A stretch of 64,000 bases of DNA, from contig OZ252020.1 of the NCBI GenBank assembly GCA_965247505.1, forward strand, positions 3,968,001 to 4,032,000. Direction: 5' to 3'. Every line of letters begins with the position of its first letter. Within the stretch, counting starts at the first letter, position 1. Source of the stretch: CAIYRG01 sp965247505 (GTDB lineage: Bacteria > Pseudomonadota > Alphaproteobacteria > Micropepsales > Micropepsaceae). The position numbers and the translations under genes were made by a program. A model generated the notes under the pieces. The model was not told where the DNA came from, searched no databases, and saw only the letters and a program-made list of their open reading frames with translations. Positions 1 to 8,435 of this stretch are shown one piece after another.

Positions 1-2048
1 CCGGTACGCAGGAAATGCAGAATATTGCAGCGGCTATTCAGGAAGGCGCGCGCGCATATCTTAACCGTCAATACACGGCCATCGCCATCGTCGGCTCAGT
101 GATCTTCGTATTGGCGTTTGCCGTATTGGGCTGGGAAGTTGCCGTCGGTTATCTCGTTGGCGCGACGCTTTCGGGTGCTGCCGGTTATATCGGCATGAAC
201 GTCTCGGTGCGCGCCAATGTCCGAACCGCCGAAGCTGCGCGAACCGGGCTCGCACAAGGCCTTTCTGTCGCATTTAATTCCGGCGTCGTAACCGGTCTTT
301 TGGTGGTCGGTTTGGGGCTAATAGGGGTCGCCGGATATTATGCATTTCTGACCGCCGGTCTCGGTCTATCCAATGATGATCCCGAACAAGGGCGCATCAT
401 CGTAAACTCACTTGTGGGACTTGGATTCGGTGCATCGTTGATTTCCATCTTCGCGCGTTTGGGCGGTGGTATTTTCACCAAGGGCGCAGATGTTGGCGGC
501 GACATGGTCGGAAAAGTCGAAGTAGGTATTCCCGAAGACGATCCACGCAACCCGGCGACCATTGCAGACAATGTTGGCGACAATGTTGGTGATTGTGCGG
601 GTATGGCCGCCGATCTGTTCGAGACCTATGCGGTGACGATTGTCGCGACCATGGTGCTGGCGTCAATCTTCTTTGTCGGCGCCGAACAAGAGGCGATGAT
701 GCTCTATCCGCTTACCATCGCGGGCACCTGCATCCTGACTTCGATCATCGGCACATGGTTCGTGCGCCTGAGCGCTGGCGACTCGATCATGGGAGCGCTC
801 TATAAGGGTGTGATCGCAACGGGCATCCTGTCATTGGTTGCGCTGTGGCCGCTCACCGAATGGATAATTGGAATTGACAGCACCTTCACGACGCCGAACG
901 GAACGACATTCTCCGGCATGGATCTTTTTTATTGTGGTGTTGTGGGGCTAGTTGTCACCGGCCTGATCATTTGGATCACCGAATACTACACCGGGACGAA
1001 TTATCGCCCGGTGCAGGCAATCGCCAAGGCGTCCGAGACGGGCCACGGCACCAATGTTATTGCGGGTCTAGCGATCTCCATGGAATCGACAGCGTTACCG
1101 GCGCTCGTAATCTGCGCGGGGATCATCATCACCCATCTTCTCGCAGGCCTTTTCGGCATTGCGATTGCCGTTACGACCATGCTGGCACTGGCCGGGATGG
1201 TTGTTGCACTCGATGCCTTCGGTCCGGTCACCGATAATGCTGGCGGTATCGCCGAAATGGCGGGCATTGAAGGCGATGTTCGCAAGACCACCGATGCGCT
1301 GGATGCGGTTGGAAATACGACCAAGGCGGTGACAAAGGGATATGCGATCGGATCGGCTGGTCTCGGCGCGCTTGTTTTGTTTGCGGCCTATACCGAGGAT
1401 TTGAAGTACTTCATCCAAAATGCCGAGGACTATCCCTATTTCTCAGGCATGGAAGTGCCGATTTTTTCGCTCAGCGATCCTTGGGTGGTTGTCGGGCTTT
1501 TCATTGGCGGCCTGCTTCCCTTCTTATTTGGCGGCATGGCGATGACGGCGGTGGGCCGAGCGGCCGGAGCAGTGGTCGAGGAAGTTCGGCGGCAGTTCAA
1601 GGAAATGCCCGGAATAATGCAAGGTACGGAAAAGCCGGATTATGGACGCGCCGTCGACATGTTGACCCGTTCGGCGATCAGGGAAATGGTGGTTCCTTCG
1701 CTTCTTCCTGTTTTGTCTCCCATCGTCCTATTCGTTTTCGTCGGCTGGATTGCCGGGCCGTATTCAGCGTTCTCAGCATTAGGCGCGATGCTATTGGGCG
1801 TAATTGTAACCGGTCTTTTCGTCGCCATTTCGATGACGTCGGGCGGCGGTGCTTGGGACAATGCAAAGAAATACATCGAGGACGGGAATTACGGCGGCAA
1901 AGGGTCTGAAGCCCACAAGGCCGCGGTTACCGGTGACACGGTTGGCGATCCGTACAAAGACACCGCCGGACCGGCCATCAATCCGATGATTAAGATCACC
2001 AATATTGTGGCGTTGCTGTTGCTCGCGGTGCTTGCGCACGGGTTTTGA
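1..2048 (+). CDS. hppA: K+-independent proton-pumping membrane pyrophosphatase (5' end outside window)
   Basis: Hydrolyses pyrophosphate in the inner membrane and couples this to proton export. The reading frame is open from base 3, and the first in-window Met (base 15) falls inside the conserved N-terminal helix, so the true start lies upstream. Counting from that Met, the substrate loop has GGDMVGKVE near 161-169 and the run DDPRNPATIADNVGDNVGD at 175-193, with the Asp residues that bind Mg-PPi. The GNTTKA motif near 433-438 carries Lys437; in this family Lys at that place marks the K+-independent class and Ala the K+-dependent class. Many hydrophobic segments fit the family's 15-17 helices. 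A hairpin terminator follows the stop. Apart from the missing 5' end it appears intact. Confidence 0.97.
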   Translation, partial: GTQEMQNIAAAIQEGARAYLNRQYTAIAIVGSVIFVLAFAVLGWEVAVGYLVGATLSGAAGYIGMNVSVRANVRTAEAARTGLAQGLSVAFNSGVVTGLLVVGLGLIGVAGYYAFLTAGLGLSNDDPEQGRIIVNSLVGLGFGASLISIFARLGGGIFTKGADVGGDMVGKVEVGIPEDDPRNPATIADNVGDNVGDCAGMAADLFETYAVTIVATMVLASIFFVGAEQEAMMLYPLTIAGTCILTSIIGTWFVRLSAGDSIMGALYKGVIATGILSLVALWPLTEWIIGIDSTFTTPNGTTFSGMDLFYCGVVGLVVTGLIIWITEYYTGTNYRPVQAIAKASETGHGTNVIAGLAISMESTALPALVICAGIIITHLLAGLFGIAIAVTTMLALAGMVVALDAFGPVTDNAGGIAEMAGIEGDVRKTTDALDAVGNTTKAVTKGYAIGSAGLGALVLFAAYTEDLKYFIQNAEDYPYFSGMEVPIFSLSDPWVVVGLFIGGLLPFLFGGMAMTAVGRAAGAVVEEVRRQFKEMPGIMQGTEKPDYGRAVDMLTRSAIREMVVPSLLPVLSPIVLFVFVGWIAGPYSAFSALGAMLLGVIVTGLFVAISMTSGGGAWDNAKKYIEDGNYGGKGSEAHKAAVTGDTVGDPYKDTAGPAINPMIKITNIVALLLLAVLAHGF

Positions 2049-2066
2049 GATAGCGTGCATATGAGA

Positions 2067-2100
2067 AAGGCGCCCGGACTATGCGACCGCGCGCCTTTTT
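2067..2100 (+). terminator. Rho-independent terminator after hppA
   Basis: The arms AAGGCGC (2067-2073) and GCGCCTT (2091-2097) pair perfectly and run into TTTTT. It begins 18 bases after the hppA stop, in the short gap before the convergent bamE-like gene. Confidence 0.8.
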
Positions 2101-2118
2101 CTTATCCAACCGTTCTTT

Positions 2119-2610
2119 CTAGAACGGGGGAGGTATTCCGGTGCCGCCAGGATTTTGGCCCGGGATCGTATTTTGGTTGCCGCCGATATTGCCCGGGACC
2201 GCGTTGAATATCTGCTGTAAAAACGTCAAATCGCGTCCGCTTGTGGGCGTTTCGCGACCGACATAGTCGACGGTCCTTCCGTCATCGAGACCAAGAACCT
2301 CGACGGACGCAACCTGACCTTCAGGCGAAAATTCGACAGCATATATTTCACGCTCAAGCGACTGGGTCGGGAAAAAGGCCGCTTGAACATCGAAGCTGGA
2401 GACATAATACCAAGTATTGTCGTCAAACGCGCCGTTCAAAGTCGGATTACCGAGCTTTTGGCTGACGGATATCCTGGTGTCTCCACCGATGACGATGTTT
2501 TCCAGGACGGGTATTTCTGGAACATAGCCTCGTTGGTTTTGAACTGCCGTGCAAGCTGGCAGAGAGAAAACCACGGCGCTAACAAAGAGCATTTTCGCTA
2601 CGGGATGCAT
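2119..2610 (-). CDS. bamE: BamE/SmpA-type outer membrane assembly lipoprotein
   Basis: 163-residue lipoprotein of the SmpA/OmlA (BamE) family, expected on the periplasmic face of the outer membrane as an accessory subunit of the BAM beta-barrel insertase. The signal peptide ends in a lipobox (LPAC) with the modified Cys at about residue 20. The core has the family pattern: a short helix with ISVSQKLGNPT, then a beta sheet ending EVLGLDDGRTVD. The tail is rich in Gly, Pro and Asn and probably disordered. The start has a GGAG site about 9 bases upstream. It is divergent from the CBP3-type gene, with a palindrome in the shared upstream region. The family call is good; membership of the BAM complex is inferred. 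Confidence 0.85.
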   Translation of the reverse strand: MHPVAKMLFVSAVVFSLPACTAVQNQRGYVPEIPVLENIVIGGDTRISVSQKLGNPTLNGAFDDNTWYYVSSFDVQAAFFPTQSLEREIYAVEFSPEGQVASVEVLGLDDGRTVDYVGRETPTSGRDLTFLQQIFNAVPGNIGGNQNTIPGQNPGGTGIPPPF

Positions 2611-2654
2611 CGCTCGAAGCTCCTAAGTGAACCGGTACACTAGATTACACGCCG

Positions 2655-2673
2655 CTATTCTCAAAGAGAATAG
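2655..2673. promoter_or_regulatory. Perfect palindrome in divergent promoter region
   Basis: CTATTCTC-AAA-GAGAATAG is a perfect 8+3+8 inverted repeat between the divergent bamE-like gene (start 2610) and the CBP3-type gene (start 2742). Its size and position suit a dimeric repressor or activator site. No T-run follows, so it is not an obvious terminator. The regulator is unknown. Confidence 0.4.
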
Positions 2674-2741
2674 GTTCGGCACATCAATGTGCTAGTTTCC
2701 CCCGAGATCATTTGCAAGTCCACAGTTAGTCGGAGGCCGAA

Positions 2742-3290
2742 TTGTTCCAGCTTTTCGGCCGGGTTGAGCACCAGCGCGAAATTGGCCGGGCGCTCTATCG
2801 GGCCATTGCCGCTCAAGCCAGATCACCGGAATTCTACACGCGATTGGCCGTTCCGGACACGATCGATGGGCGGTTTGATCTTCTTGCGCTTCATGGTTTC
2901 CTGGTCATGGAAGTGCTGAAGGGATGCGGCAAGGCGGGGGAAAGGATTGGAACTCATTTGGCGACTTCGATATTCGAATCTTTGGAAGAAGCACTGCGTG
3001 AGTTAGGCGTTGGCGATATTGGTATTTCGCGCCGCATAAAAGTGATGGCGGACGCATTTTATGGGCGACTGGCCGTGTATTCCTCTGCTGAGGGCGAATC
3101 GGAAATGCGCGATGCACTCATTCGCAATCTCTATCGCGGTGACAACAATCGTAATTTCGAAGGGCGCCTGCTCGCAAATTACATGCTTCAATCCTTGGAA
3201 AGCTTAACCAGACCTGACTGCGAATCTGCGCTTTTGAAAGGCGAAGTTGCGTTTGCGATGCCTTCCGGAGAAGTGTCGAATTCTCGATGA
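2742..3290 (+). CDS. Ubiquinol-cytochrome c chaperone family protein (CBP3-like)
   Basis: 182-residue member of the ubiquinol-cytochrome c chaperone family (mitochondrial Cbp3 relatives), which assists cytochrome b in assembly of the bc1 complex. Visible family features are the aromatic helix with YTRLAVPDTIDGRFDLLALH (residues about 31-50) and the MADAFYGRLAVY stretch near 107-118. The start is TTG, chosen because GGAGG lies about 6 bases upstream and no in-frame ATG covers the conserved N-terminus. The stop overlaps the next gene (YceD) by four bases (ATGA), so the two are probably translationally coupled. This pairing upstream of rpmF-plsX is common in Alphaproteobacteria. Confidence 0.85.
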   Translation: MFQLFGRVEHQREIGRALYRAIAAQARSPEFYTRLAVPDTIDGRFDLLALHGFLVMEVLKGCGKAGERIGTHLATSIFESLEEALRELGVGDIGISRRIKVMADAFYGRLAVYSSAEGESEMRDALIRNLYRGDNNRNFEGRLLANYMLQSLESLTRPDCESALLKGEVAFAMPSGEVSNSR

Positions 3291-3832
3291 AGAACGCACA
3301 GCCTTTTTCTTATCCCTTCGATCTTTCGTCGCTTGCGCAAGCGGGGCGCGAGGAAGCATTCGTGGTGCCGGAGGCCGCGTGCCAAACCATTGCTGAGTTC
3401 TATAAAGTAGACGCCATCCAAGATCTCTCCGTCCGCGTTCACCTTACTCGGCTTTCAAAAAACGAATTTAAGCTGGAAGGTCAGTTCAAGGTGAGCGTCC
3501 TCCAAACATGTATCGTGACTCTAAAACCAGTCCACTCAACCATCGAGCAGGACTTCATACGGCTATATAATGTTGCTCCTATTCGGGCGGCGCAGCGCGA
3601 TGCCTCTGCCGTCAATGTGCAGCTTGAGGGCGATGAAATTGAAATGCTGCAAGGATCCTCCGTGGACTTGGCCACGCCCGTTCTGGAGGAGTTAAGCCTT
3701 ATGATCGATCCCTATCCGAGAATCCCTGGAGCGGCATTTTCGGAGAAAACGAAGGCTCAAACTGCCGAGGAAAGCCCATTCGCTGTCCTTCAAGCACTTA
3801 AGGACAAGTTGGAGCCACCGGAAAAAACCTAG
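3287..3832 (+). CDS. yceD: DUF177/YceD family protein
   Basis: 181-residue YceD (DUF177) protein. The family is almost always next to rpmF and is linked to 23S rRNA or L32 metabolism, but its biochemical role is not firmly known. The central part has the expected CIVTLKPV segment; many homologues show a Cys in this part. A conserved acidic stretch (GDEIEML) follows, then the LEELSLMIDPYPRIPG motif near the C-terminus. It starts within the stop of the CBP3-type gene and is followed by rpmF after 136 bases. Confidence 0.85.
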   Translation: MKNAQPFSYPFDLSSLAQAGREEAFVVPEAACQTIAEFYKVDAIQDLSVRVHLTRLSKNEFKLEGQFKVSVLQTCIVTLKPVHSTIEQDFIRLYNVAPIRAAQRDASAVNVQLEGDEIEMLQGSSVDLATPVLEELSLMIDPYPRIPGAAFSEKTKAQTAEESPFAVLQALKDKLEPPEKT

Positions 3833-3968
3833 CAAAATCCGTGGGAAAGGCGTATAAACCGCACTTGCAACGGGTGCTGCTTTCGGTTTATGTCCGCGCC
3901 TGTTTTGGGCGCTTCTAGGCCACGGATCTGTTTTGTAAGCGATTGTAATACTAAGGAGAGTTTCCGCT

Positions 3969-4148
3969 ATGGCGGTCCCTAAAAGCAAAATATCGCCGAG
4001 TCGGCGCAATATGCGCCGCTCGCACCACGCGCTCGCACCTGCGGCTCATGCAGAGTGTTCAAATTGCGGCGAACTGAAAAGGCCGCACCATGTATGCCCT
4101 TCTTGCGGACATTATGATGGTCGTGAGGTCGTAAAGAGCGAGGGCTGA
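3969..4148 (+). CDS. rpmF: 50S ribosomal protein L32
   Basis: 59-residue ribosomal protein L32. It begins MAVPKSKISPSRRNMRRSHH, which is the signature N-terminus. It carries two Cys pairs (CSNC and CPSC) that form the zinc-ribbon of the Zn-binding L32 type. A purine-rich AAGGAGAG ribosome site is at 3952-3959. It lies between yceD and plsX, the classic arrangement. Confidence 0.97.
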   Translation: MAVPKSKISPSRRNMRRSHHALAPAAHAECSNCGELKRPHHVCPSCGHYDGREVVKSEG

Positions 4149-4230
4149 CAATGGTCTGCTGCCGGGTCGGCATTGGCGTGCCGAATTTCTGGATCATTGC
4201 CGCTACGACCATTGGGGGGCAACGGGGTTT

Positions 4231-5304
4231 TTGGGCCGAGAACTTACTCTTTCGATAGACGCCATGGGTGGCGATCTGGGTCCTGCAACCCTCATGGCCG
4301 GGGTGGCGCTCGCAAGGCGCCGTCACCCGACGGCACGGTTTTTACTCCATGGCGACGAAAAAACTCTGAAACCGCTGTTAGGGCGTTATCGCGCTCTCAC
4401 GAAGTGCGCAGAAATTCGCCACGCTCCGGATGTTGTCACCATGGCGGAGAAACCCAGCCAGGCGATCCGTCGCGGACGCAATTCAAGCATGTGGCACGCT
4501 GTCGATTGTGTTGCCAAGTCCGATTCAGACGTCGCGGTGTCCGCCGGCAATACCGGCGCGCTGATGGCGATGTCGCTCGTTCGTATCAGGACAGCCGAAG
4601 GAATCTCGCGGCCCGCGATCGCCGTCATCTGGCCGACGATGACGGGCCAATGCGTCGTCCTCGACGTTGGCGCCAATGCGGGATGCGATGCGGACCAGCT
4701 GGTGGACTTCGCAGTTATGGGTGAGACTTTTTCGCGCGCGATATTTGGTATTGAACGTCCTACGGTTGGTCTTCTCAATATCGGCGAAGAAGAAGCCAAG
4801 GGCATTGAACCGGTGAAGCGCGCCGCGCAGATATTGCGGGCCTCGAAACTGCCGATCGAATTCAGTGGCTTCATTGAGGGTGACGATATTGGGGCCGGCG
4901 CCGTAGATGTTGTCGTGACCGATGGTTTCACCGGAAATGTTGCGCTGAAGACCGCCGAAGGTACCGCAAGATTGGTAACCCAATATCTTAACTTTGCGCT
5001 AAGGCGAACTCTTCTCGGGCGCATAGGGGGGCTTATCGCGCGTGGTTCGTTTCGGGCGGTTCGCCGGAAACTCGATCCGCGCACAGGCGGCGTTTTCTTA
5101 GGATTGAATGGTCTTGTCGTGAAAAGCCATGGCATGGCAGATGCAAATGGATTTGCCAGCGCCATCGATCTTGCGGTCGATATGGCAGCCTCGGACATGC
5201 TCGCGCGGATCAAGACCGACAAGGCAGGCGTTGAACCAGATGCCGAATTAGATGCGCCGGATATTCTGCCGTCGGCGGAAAAACGCCAGGCGGCGATATC
5301 GTGA
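4231..5304 (+). CDS. plsX: Phosphate acyltransferase PlsX
   Basis: Peripheral membrane enzyme that makes acyl-phosphate from acyl-ACP for the PlsY step of phospholipid synthesis. 357 residues. The N-terminal signature LSIDAMGGDLGP is present, so the TTG at 4231 is preferred; the next ATG would cut the motif. Further family motifs include SAGNTGALMAMS and GLLNIGEEEAKG, and the VVTDGFTGNVALKT segment lies near residues 228-241. The stop overlaps the fabH start (GTGA), which indicates coupled translation. The C-terminal 30 residues are acidic and divergent. Confidence 0.96.
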   Translation: MGRELTLSIDAMGGDLGPATLMAGVALARRRHPTARFLLHGDEKTLKPLLGRYRALTKCAEIRHAPDVVTMAEKPSQAIRRGRNSSMWHAVDCVAKSDSDVAVSAGNTGALMAMSLVRIRTAEGISRPAIAVIWPTMTGQCVVLDVGANAGCDADQLVDFAVMGETFSRAIFGIERPTVGLLNIGEEEAKGIEPVKRAAQILRASKLPIEFSGFIEGDDIGAGAVDVVVTDGFTGNVALKTAEGTARLVTQYLNFALRRTLLGRIGGLIARGSFRAVRRKLDPRTGGVFLGLNGLVVKSHGMADANGFASAIDLAVDMAASDMLARIKTDKAGVEPDAELDAPDILPSAEKRQAAIS

Positions 5305-6275
5305 CTGTTCGGTCTGTTGTCCTAGGGTCCGGTTCCTACCTGCCCCCAAAAATCGTTACCAATGACGATCTCTCAAAGCTCATAGACACCAGCGACGAAT
5401 GGATTACCGCACGCACCGGCATTAGAAGCCGGCATATTGCGGACGAGGGCGTAACCACATCCGATCTTGCCGTAGAGGCGAGCCGTCTCGCCTTGGTAAG
5501 TTCGGGCGTCGACGCGAGCGATCTCGACATGGTGATCGTTGCAACAACAACACCCGATGAGACGTTTCCTTCGGTCGCGACAAGAGTTCAGGCCCGTCTA
5601 GGCATGGAGCAGGGCGCGGCATTCGATATTCAAGCCGTGTGCTCCGGATTTGTGTATGGCCTCTCGGTTGCCGACAGCCTAATTCGCTGCGGGCAAGCGC
5701 GCACCGTGCTCCTTGTCGGTGCGGAAACGATGTCGCGCGTTCTCGATTGGAGCGACCGGACGACTTGCGTGCTGTTTGGCGACGGAGCAGGTGCGGTTGT
5801 TTTGCGCGCAGAGGAAGGGAGCGGAACCAACGATGATCGCGGTGTTCTTGATGTGAAGCTCTATTCCGACGGACGCCTGCACGATCTTCTGTACACAGAT
5901 GGTGGCGTTTCGAGCACGCGTAGCGCCGGACTTCTGCGGATGGAGGGCAAAGAGGTATTCAAGCACGCCGTGTCCAAGATCGCCGCGTCCATGGAAGCGG
6001 TAGTGGATTCCGCCGGCATATCAATCGACGATGTCGACTGGTTCGTGCCGCATCAAGCCAATCAGCGCATTTTGGATGGAACGGCCAGGAAGTTAAAAAT
6101 TAAGCCCGAACAGGTCATCTGCACCATTGCCGGCCACGGCAATACCTCGGCGGCCTCCGTACCCTTGGCGCTGGATACCGCTATTTCCGACGGCCGGATA
6201 AAGCGCGGGGATCTCCTCCTGCTTGAGGCCATGGGCGGCGGCTTTACCTGGGGCGCCGCGCTTATTCGCTGGTAG
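5301..6275 (+). CDS. fabH: Beta-ketoacyl-ACP synthase III
   Basis: Starts fatty acid synthesis by condensing acetyl-CoA (or a short acyl-CoA) with malonyl-ACP. 324 residues. The catalytic triad is visible: Cys114 (AVCSGF), His251 (PHQANQ) and Asn281 (GHGNTS). The conserved GDGAGAVVL loop is near 160-168. The start is GTG, overlapping the plsX stop by four bases, so plsX-fabH is one transcription unit with yceD and rpmF upstream. Confidence 0.97.
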   Translation: MTVRSVVLGSGSYLPPKIVTNDDLSKLIDTSDEWITARTGIRSRHIADEGVTTSDLAVEASRLALVSSGVDASDLDMVIVATTTPDETFPSVATRVQARLGMEQGAAFDIQAVCSGFVYGLSVADSLIRCGQARTVLLVGAETMSRVLDWSDRTTCVLFGDGAGAVVLRAEEGSGTNDDRGVLDVKLYSDGRLHDLLYTDGGVSSTRSAGLLRMEGKEVFKHAVSKIAASMEAVVDSAGISIDDVDWFVPHQANQRILDGTARKLKIKPEQVICTIAGHGNTSAASVPLALDTAISDGRIKRGDLLLLEAMGGGFTWGAALIRW

Positions 6276-6324
6276 CGTCAGCTCGGCGAATCGCAATCAG
6301 AACCACCCGGCAAGTCTTTGATAA

Positions 6325-6353
6325 TTGACCCAATTCAGCTCTGTGCCTAGGGT
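6325..6353 (+). promoter_or_regulatory. Possible sigma70-type promoter for ihfA
   Basis: TTGACC (6325-6330), a 17-base spacer and TAGGGT (6348-6353) lie 43 bases before the ihfA start in the 121-base gap after fabH. The -10 match is weak. Confidence 0.3.
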
Positions 6354-6396
6354 TTGTACGCGTCCTAAAGAGTCGGGCGCTACCGGGGGGTAGGAT

Positions 6397-6717
6397 ATGG
6401 GGTCGAAGACATTGACGAGGGCCGATTTGACCGAGGCTGTGTTTAACGCTGTGGGTTTGTCGCGGAACGATTCTGCGCAAATGGTCGAGGATATATTGGA
6501 AGAGATGTGCGCTGCGTTGACGCGCGGCGAGACGGTGAAACTGTCGTCGTTCGGGACATTTCAGGTGCGGCACAAATCCGAGCGGATAGGCCGCAATCCC
6601 AAGACGGGCGAGGAAGTTCCGATAGCACCTCGCTGGGTGCTCGTTTTCCGCCCGTCGCATGTGTTGAAAGCTCAAATCAATAGCGGCGCATCCGCTGGGG
6701 GTGGGGGCGAGGAATAA
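6397..6717 (+). CDS. ihfA: Integration host factor subunit alpha
   Basis: Small DNA-bending protein that forms a heterodimer with IhfB. 106 residues. The N-terminal helices (KTLTRADLTEAVF) and the SSFGTF turn near 50-55 are typical. The DNA-contacting arm is RIGRNPKTGEEVPI (63-76), whose Pro68 sits at the intercalating position. The C-terminus has a short Gly-rich extension. An IHF-alpha rather than HU assignment follows from the MGSKTLTRADL start and from the position upstream of a MerR-type gene, usual for ihfA in this class. Confidence 0.93.
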   Translation: MGSKTLTRADLTEAVFNAVGLSRNDSAQMVEDILEEMCAALTRGETVKLSSFGTFQVRHKSERIGRNPKTGEEVPIAPRWVLVFRPSHVLKAQINSGASAGGGGEE

Positions 6718-6725
6718 GGGGCTAA

Positions 6726-7304
6726 ATGCACAGCACGGCAGACAAATCACCTGAGGCGTTTCGCACCATTAGTGAAGTTGCCGATGAGCTCGATGTGCCA
6801 CAGCATGTGCTGCGTTTCTGGGAAGCCAAATTTGGCGCGGTTAGGCCACTAAAACGTGGGGGCGGACGGCGCTATTACCGACCCGACGATATCGATCTTT
6901 TGCGGGGCATTCGCTCGCTTCTTTACAGCGATGGTTTGACGATCAAAGGCGTCCAGAAGCTCCTGCGCGAACGGGGCGCGCGCTATGTCACCGGGCTGGG
7001 CCGCGACTCCGTCAGTCATCTGCAGGCAGTGCACGCAAAAATAGAGCCCCCGGACCATTCTGAAGGGCATCATGGCGGGGATACTGCCGCGCAAGAAACA
7101 ATTGAGCACGGCTCGAATATTCGTGCGTTCCCGCAAAACAGCAGAAACCGATTAGCTGAGACTGGCGAGGCGGAAGAACCGGGCGAAGAGGCAGAGGCTG
7201 GGCTTACCGGCGCCGAGCGCAGCTATTTCGGCAATATCTTAGACGAGCTCGTTGAACTGAAAGACCGCTTAGGCTCTGCGCGCCGGAATATCTGTGAAAT
7301 CTAA
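6726..7304 (+). CDS. MerR-family transcriptional regulator
   Basis: 192 residues. The winged helix-turn-helix fills roughly residues 14-82: FRTISEVADELDVPQHVLRFWE, then a GGGRRYYRPDDIDLL wing. The rest is an acidic, low-complexity tail, with a final helix (DELVELKDRLGSARR) that could dimerise. There are no Cys-based metal-binding motifs like those of the metal-sensing MerR proteins. It sits 8 bases after ihfA and directly before tRNA-Pro, a conserved alphaproteobacterial order. The target genes are unknown. Confidence 0.88.
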   Translation: MHSTADKSPEAFRTISEVADELDVPQHVLRFWEAKFGAVRPLKRGGGRRYYRPDDIDLLRGIRSLLYSDGLTIKGVQKLLRERGARYVTGLGRDSVSHLQAVHAKIEPPDHSEGHHGGDTAAQETIEHGSNIRAFPQNSRNRLAETGEAEEPGEEAEAGLTGAERSYFGNILDELVELKDRLGSARRNICEI

Positions 7305-7345
7305 ATCTATTCTCCCGCGATGGCCTATTTGCGAAGCTAGCTTCA

Positions 7346-7374
7346 TTGCGAAGAAGAAGCGCCGCGACTATAAG
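7346..7374 (+). promoter_or_regulatory. Probable promoter of tRNA-Pro
   Basis: TTGCGA (7346-7351), a 17-base spacer and TATAAG (7369-7374), with the tRNA beginning 13 bases further on. Spacing and -10 match are good for a sigma70-type promoter. Confidence 0.5.
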
Positions 7375-7387
7375 TCCGCCCTTCTGG

Positions 7388-7465
7388 CGGAGCGTGGCGC
7401 AGCCTGGTTAGCGCACCAGTCTGGGGGACTGGGGGTCCCGAGTTCAAATCTCGGCGCTCCGACCA
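7388..7465 (+). tRNA. tRNA-Pro (GGG)
   Basis: The cloverleaf reads directly from sequence. The acceptor arms CGGAGCG (7388-7394) and CGCTCCG (7455-7461) pair perfectly. The anticodon stem CCAGT/ACTGG encloses the loop CTGGGGG with anticodon GGG. The T-arm carries GTTCAAATC. The discriminator A and the CCA end are encoded. Confidence 0.95.
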
Positions 7466-7603
7466 ATACTCCCAATAAGTAAAACGAGAACACGGCGTCC
7501 ATTTCCGAAGGGAGTGTGGTGGAAATTAGCGTAGACTAAGGCTGCGGGGAACGTTCGCCGCCGAGCTGTTTTGCCCTTGGACCGCTCATGTTAGGTTTTC
7601 GCA

Positions 7604-7641
7604 ATCTTTTGGGAGAGGCGCGATCTTTTGGGAGAGGCGCG
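7604..7641 (+). repeat. 19-bp perfect tandem duplication carrying a ribosome binding site
   Basis: The unit ATCTTTTGGGAGAGGCGCG occurs twice back to back (7604-7622 and 7623-7641), immediately before the ATG at 7642. Each copy contains GGGAGAGG, so the lipoprotein gene has two consecutive ribosome sites. The unit length is not a multiple of three. Confidence 0.9.
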
Positions 7642-8328
7642 ATGCGATTTTTTCTGACTGCAGTTGCAGTTCTTGTTCTGCTGGTTCCGGCGTCCTGCGG
7701 CGAACCGAATGTTACGGACGCAACCACTACTCCGGAGCAGGGTGCAGAGGGCGGCGGCAATGGTTCAGTCCCGGACGTGGTGGAGCAGGCGATCAACCAA
7801 GTGGCCGCTTCGCTCGCCTATGACCAATTTGCGGTCGCAATGGTCAAAGTCGTGTTTCAGCACTTCGGCAGCGAAGAAGGGCAAAGCACACTCTGGATCG
7901 AAAATTTTGGCGAGCGGGTGGCGGTCGAAACTGACCTTGTGACCCGGTTTGGCAGTTTCGAAGAGCCCAACCGACGCCAAGCCTATTGGGACGGGGATCG
8001 TCTTTATAGCCGCGATCTCACCAATGATGAGCTCTTCGATATCGGCATTCGGCAGAAAAATATGGAGCCGGCGGCGGTCACCGTGATCAGCCCGGCCGAT
8101 CTCGAATCTGTCGGCTATGAGCGTCTCGGCGAGATGATGATTGCCGGGCAAAGCTGCGAGCATTGGCGCAATCCGACCATCAGATATGAGAGCTGCTTTT
8201 GGAACCGGATCGAATTATTGTCGATCAATGGCTTGCTGGAAGATGGTGGTTTCTCGCTGAAATTCGAGGCCGTGGAGATAGTCGAAGGCGAGGGAATTCC
8301 CGACGAGATCCGGGCGCTCGGGGGATAG
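7642..8328 (+). CDS. Putative lipoprotein of unknown function
   Basis: 228 residues. The signal peptide ends in a lipobox (VPASC, Cys19), followed by a Gly/Thr/Pro-rich linker to about residue 45. The rest resembles a soluble periplasmic domain with a repeated strand pattern (STLWIENFGERVAVETD, NRRQAYWDGDRLYSRDL). A Cys pair sits near residues 171 and 181 (QSCEHW, YESCFW). I recognise no catalytic motif. The start at 7642 is preferred over an in-frame ATG at 7588, because it follows a strong ribosome site directly and gives a clean signal peptide. It is not closely linked to its neighbours. Confidence 0.7.
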   Translation: MRFFLTAVAVLVLLVPASCGEPNVTDATTTPEQGAEGGGNGSVPDVVEQAINQVAASLAYDQFAVAMVKVVFQHFGSEEGQSTLWIENFGERVAVETDLVTRFGSFEEPNRRQAYWDGDRLYSRDLTNDELFDIGIRQKNMEPAAVTVISPADLESVGYERLGEMMIAGQSCEHWRNPTIRYESCFWNRIELLSINGLLEDGGFSLKFEAVEIVEGEGIPDEIRALGG

Positions 8329-8435
8329 CCCGCAGTTTCCCCCCTTTTGCCCAGCTATCCGGCGCAGTGTAGGCTTGCCCAGCACGGGGCTTGTTCCCAC
8401 CAGCAAAAGGCGGTCAGCGCCGGAGGAGCTCTATT

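Noticed and set aside
4386..5222. 278-codon minus-strand reading frame opposite plsX
   Set aside because: It has no start signal or domain, and the plus-strand PlsX is certain. It is a shadow of codon bias.
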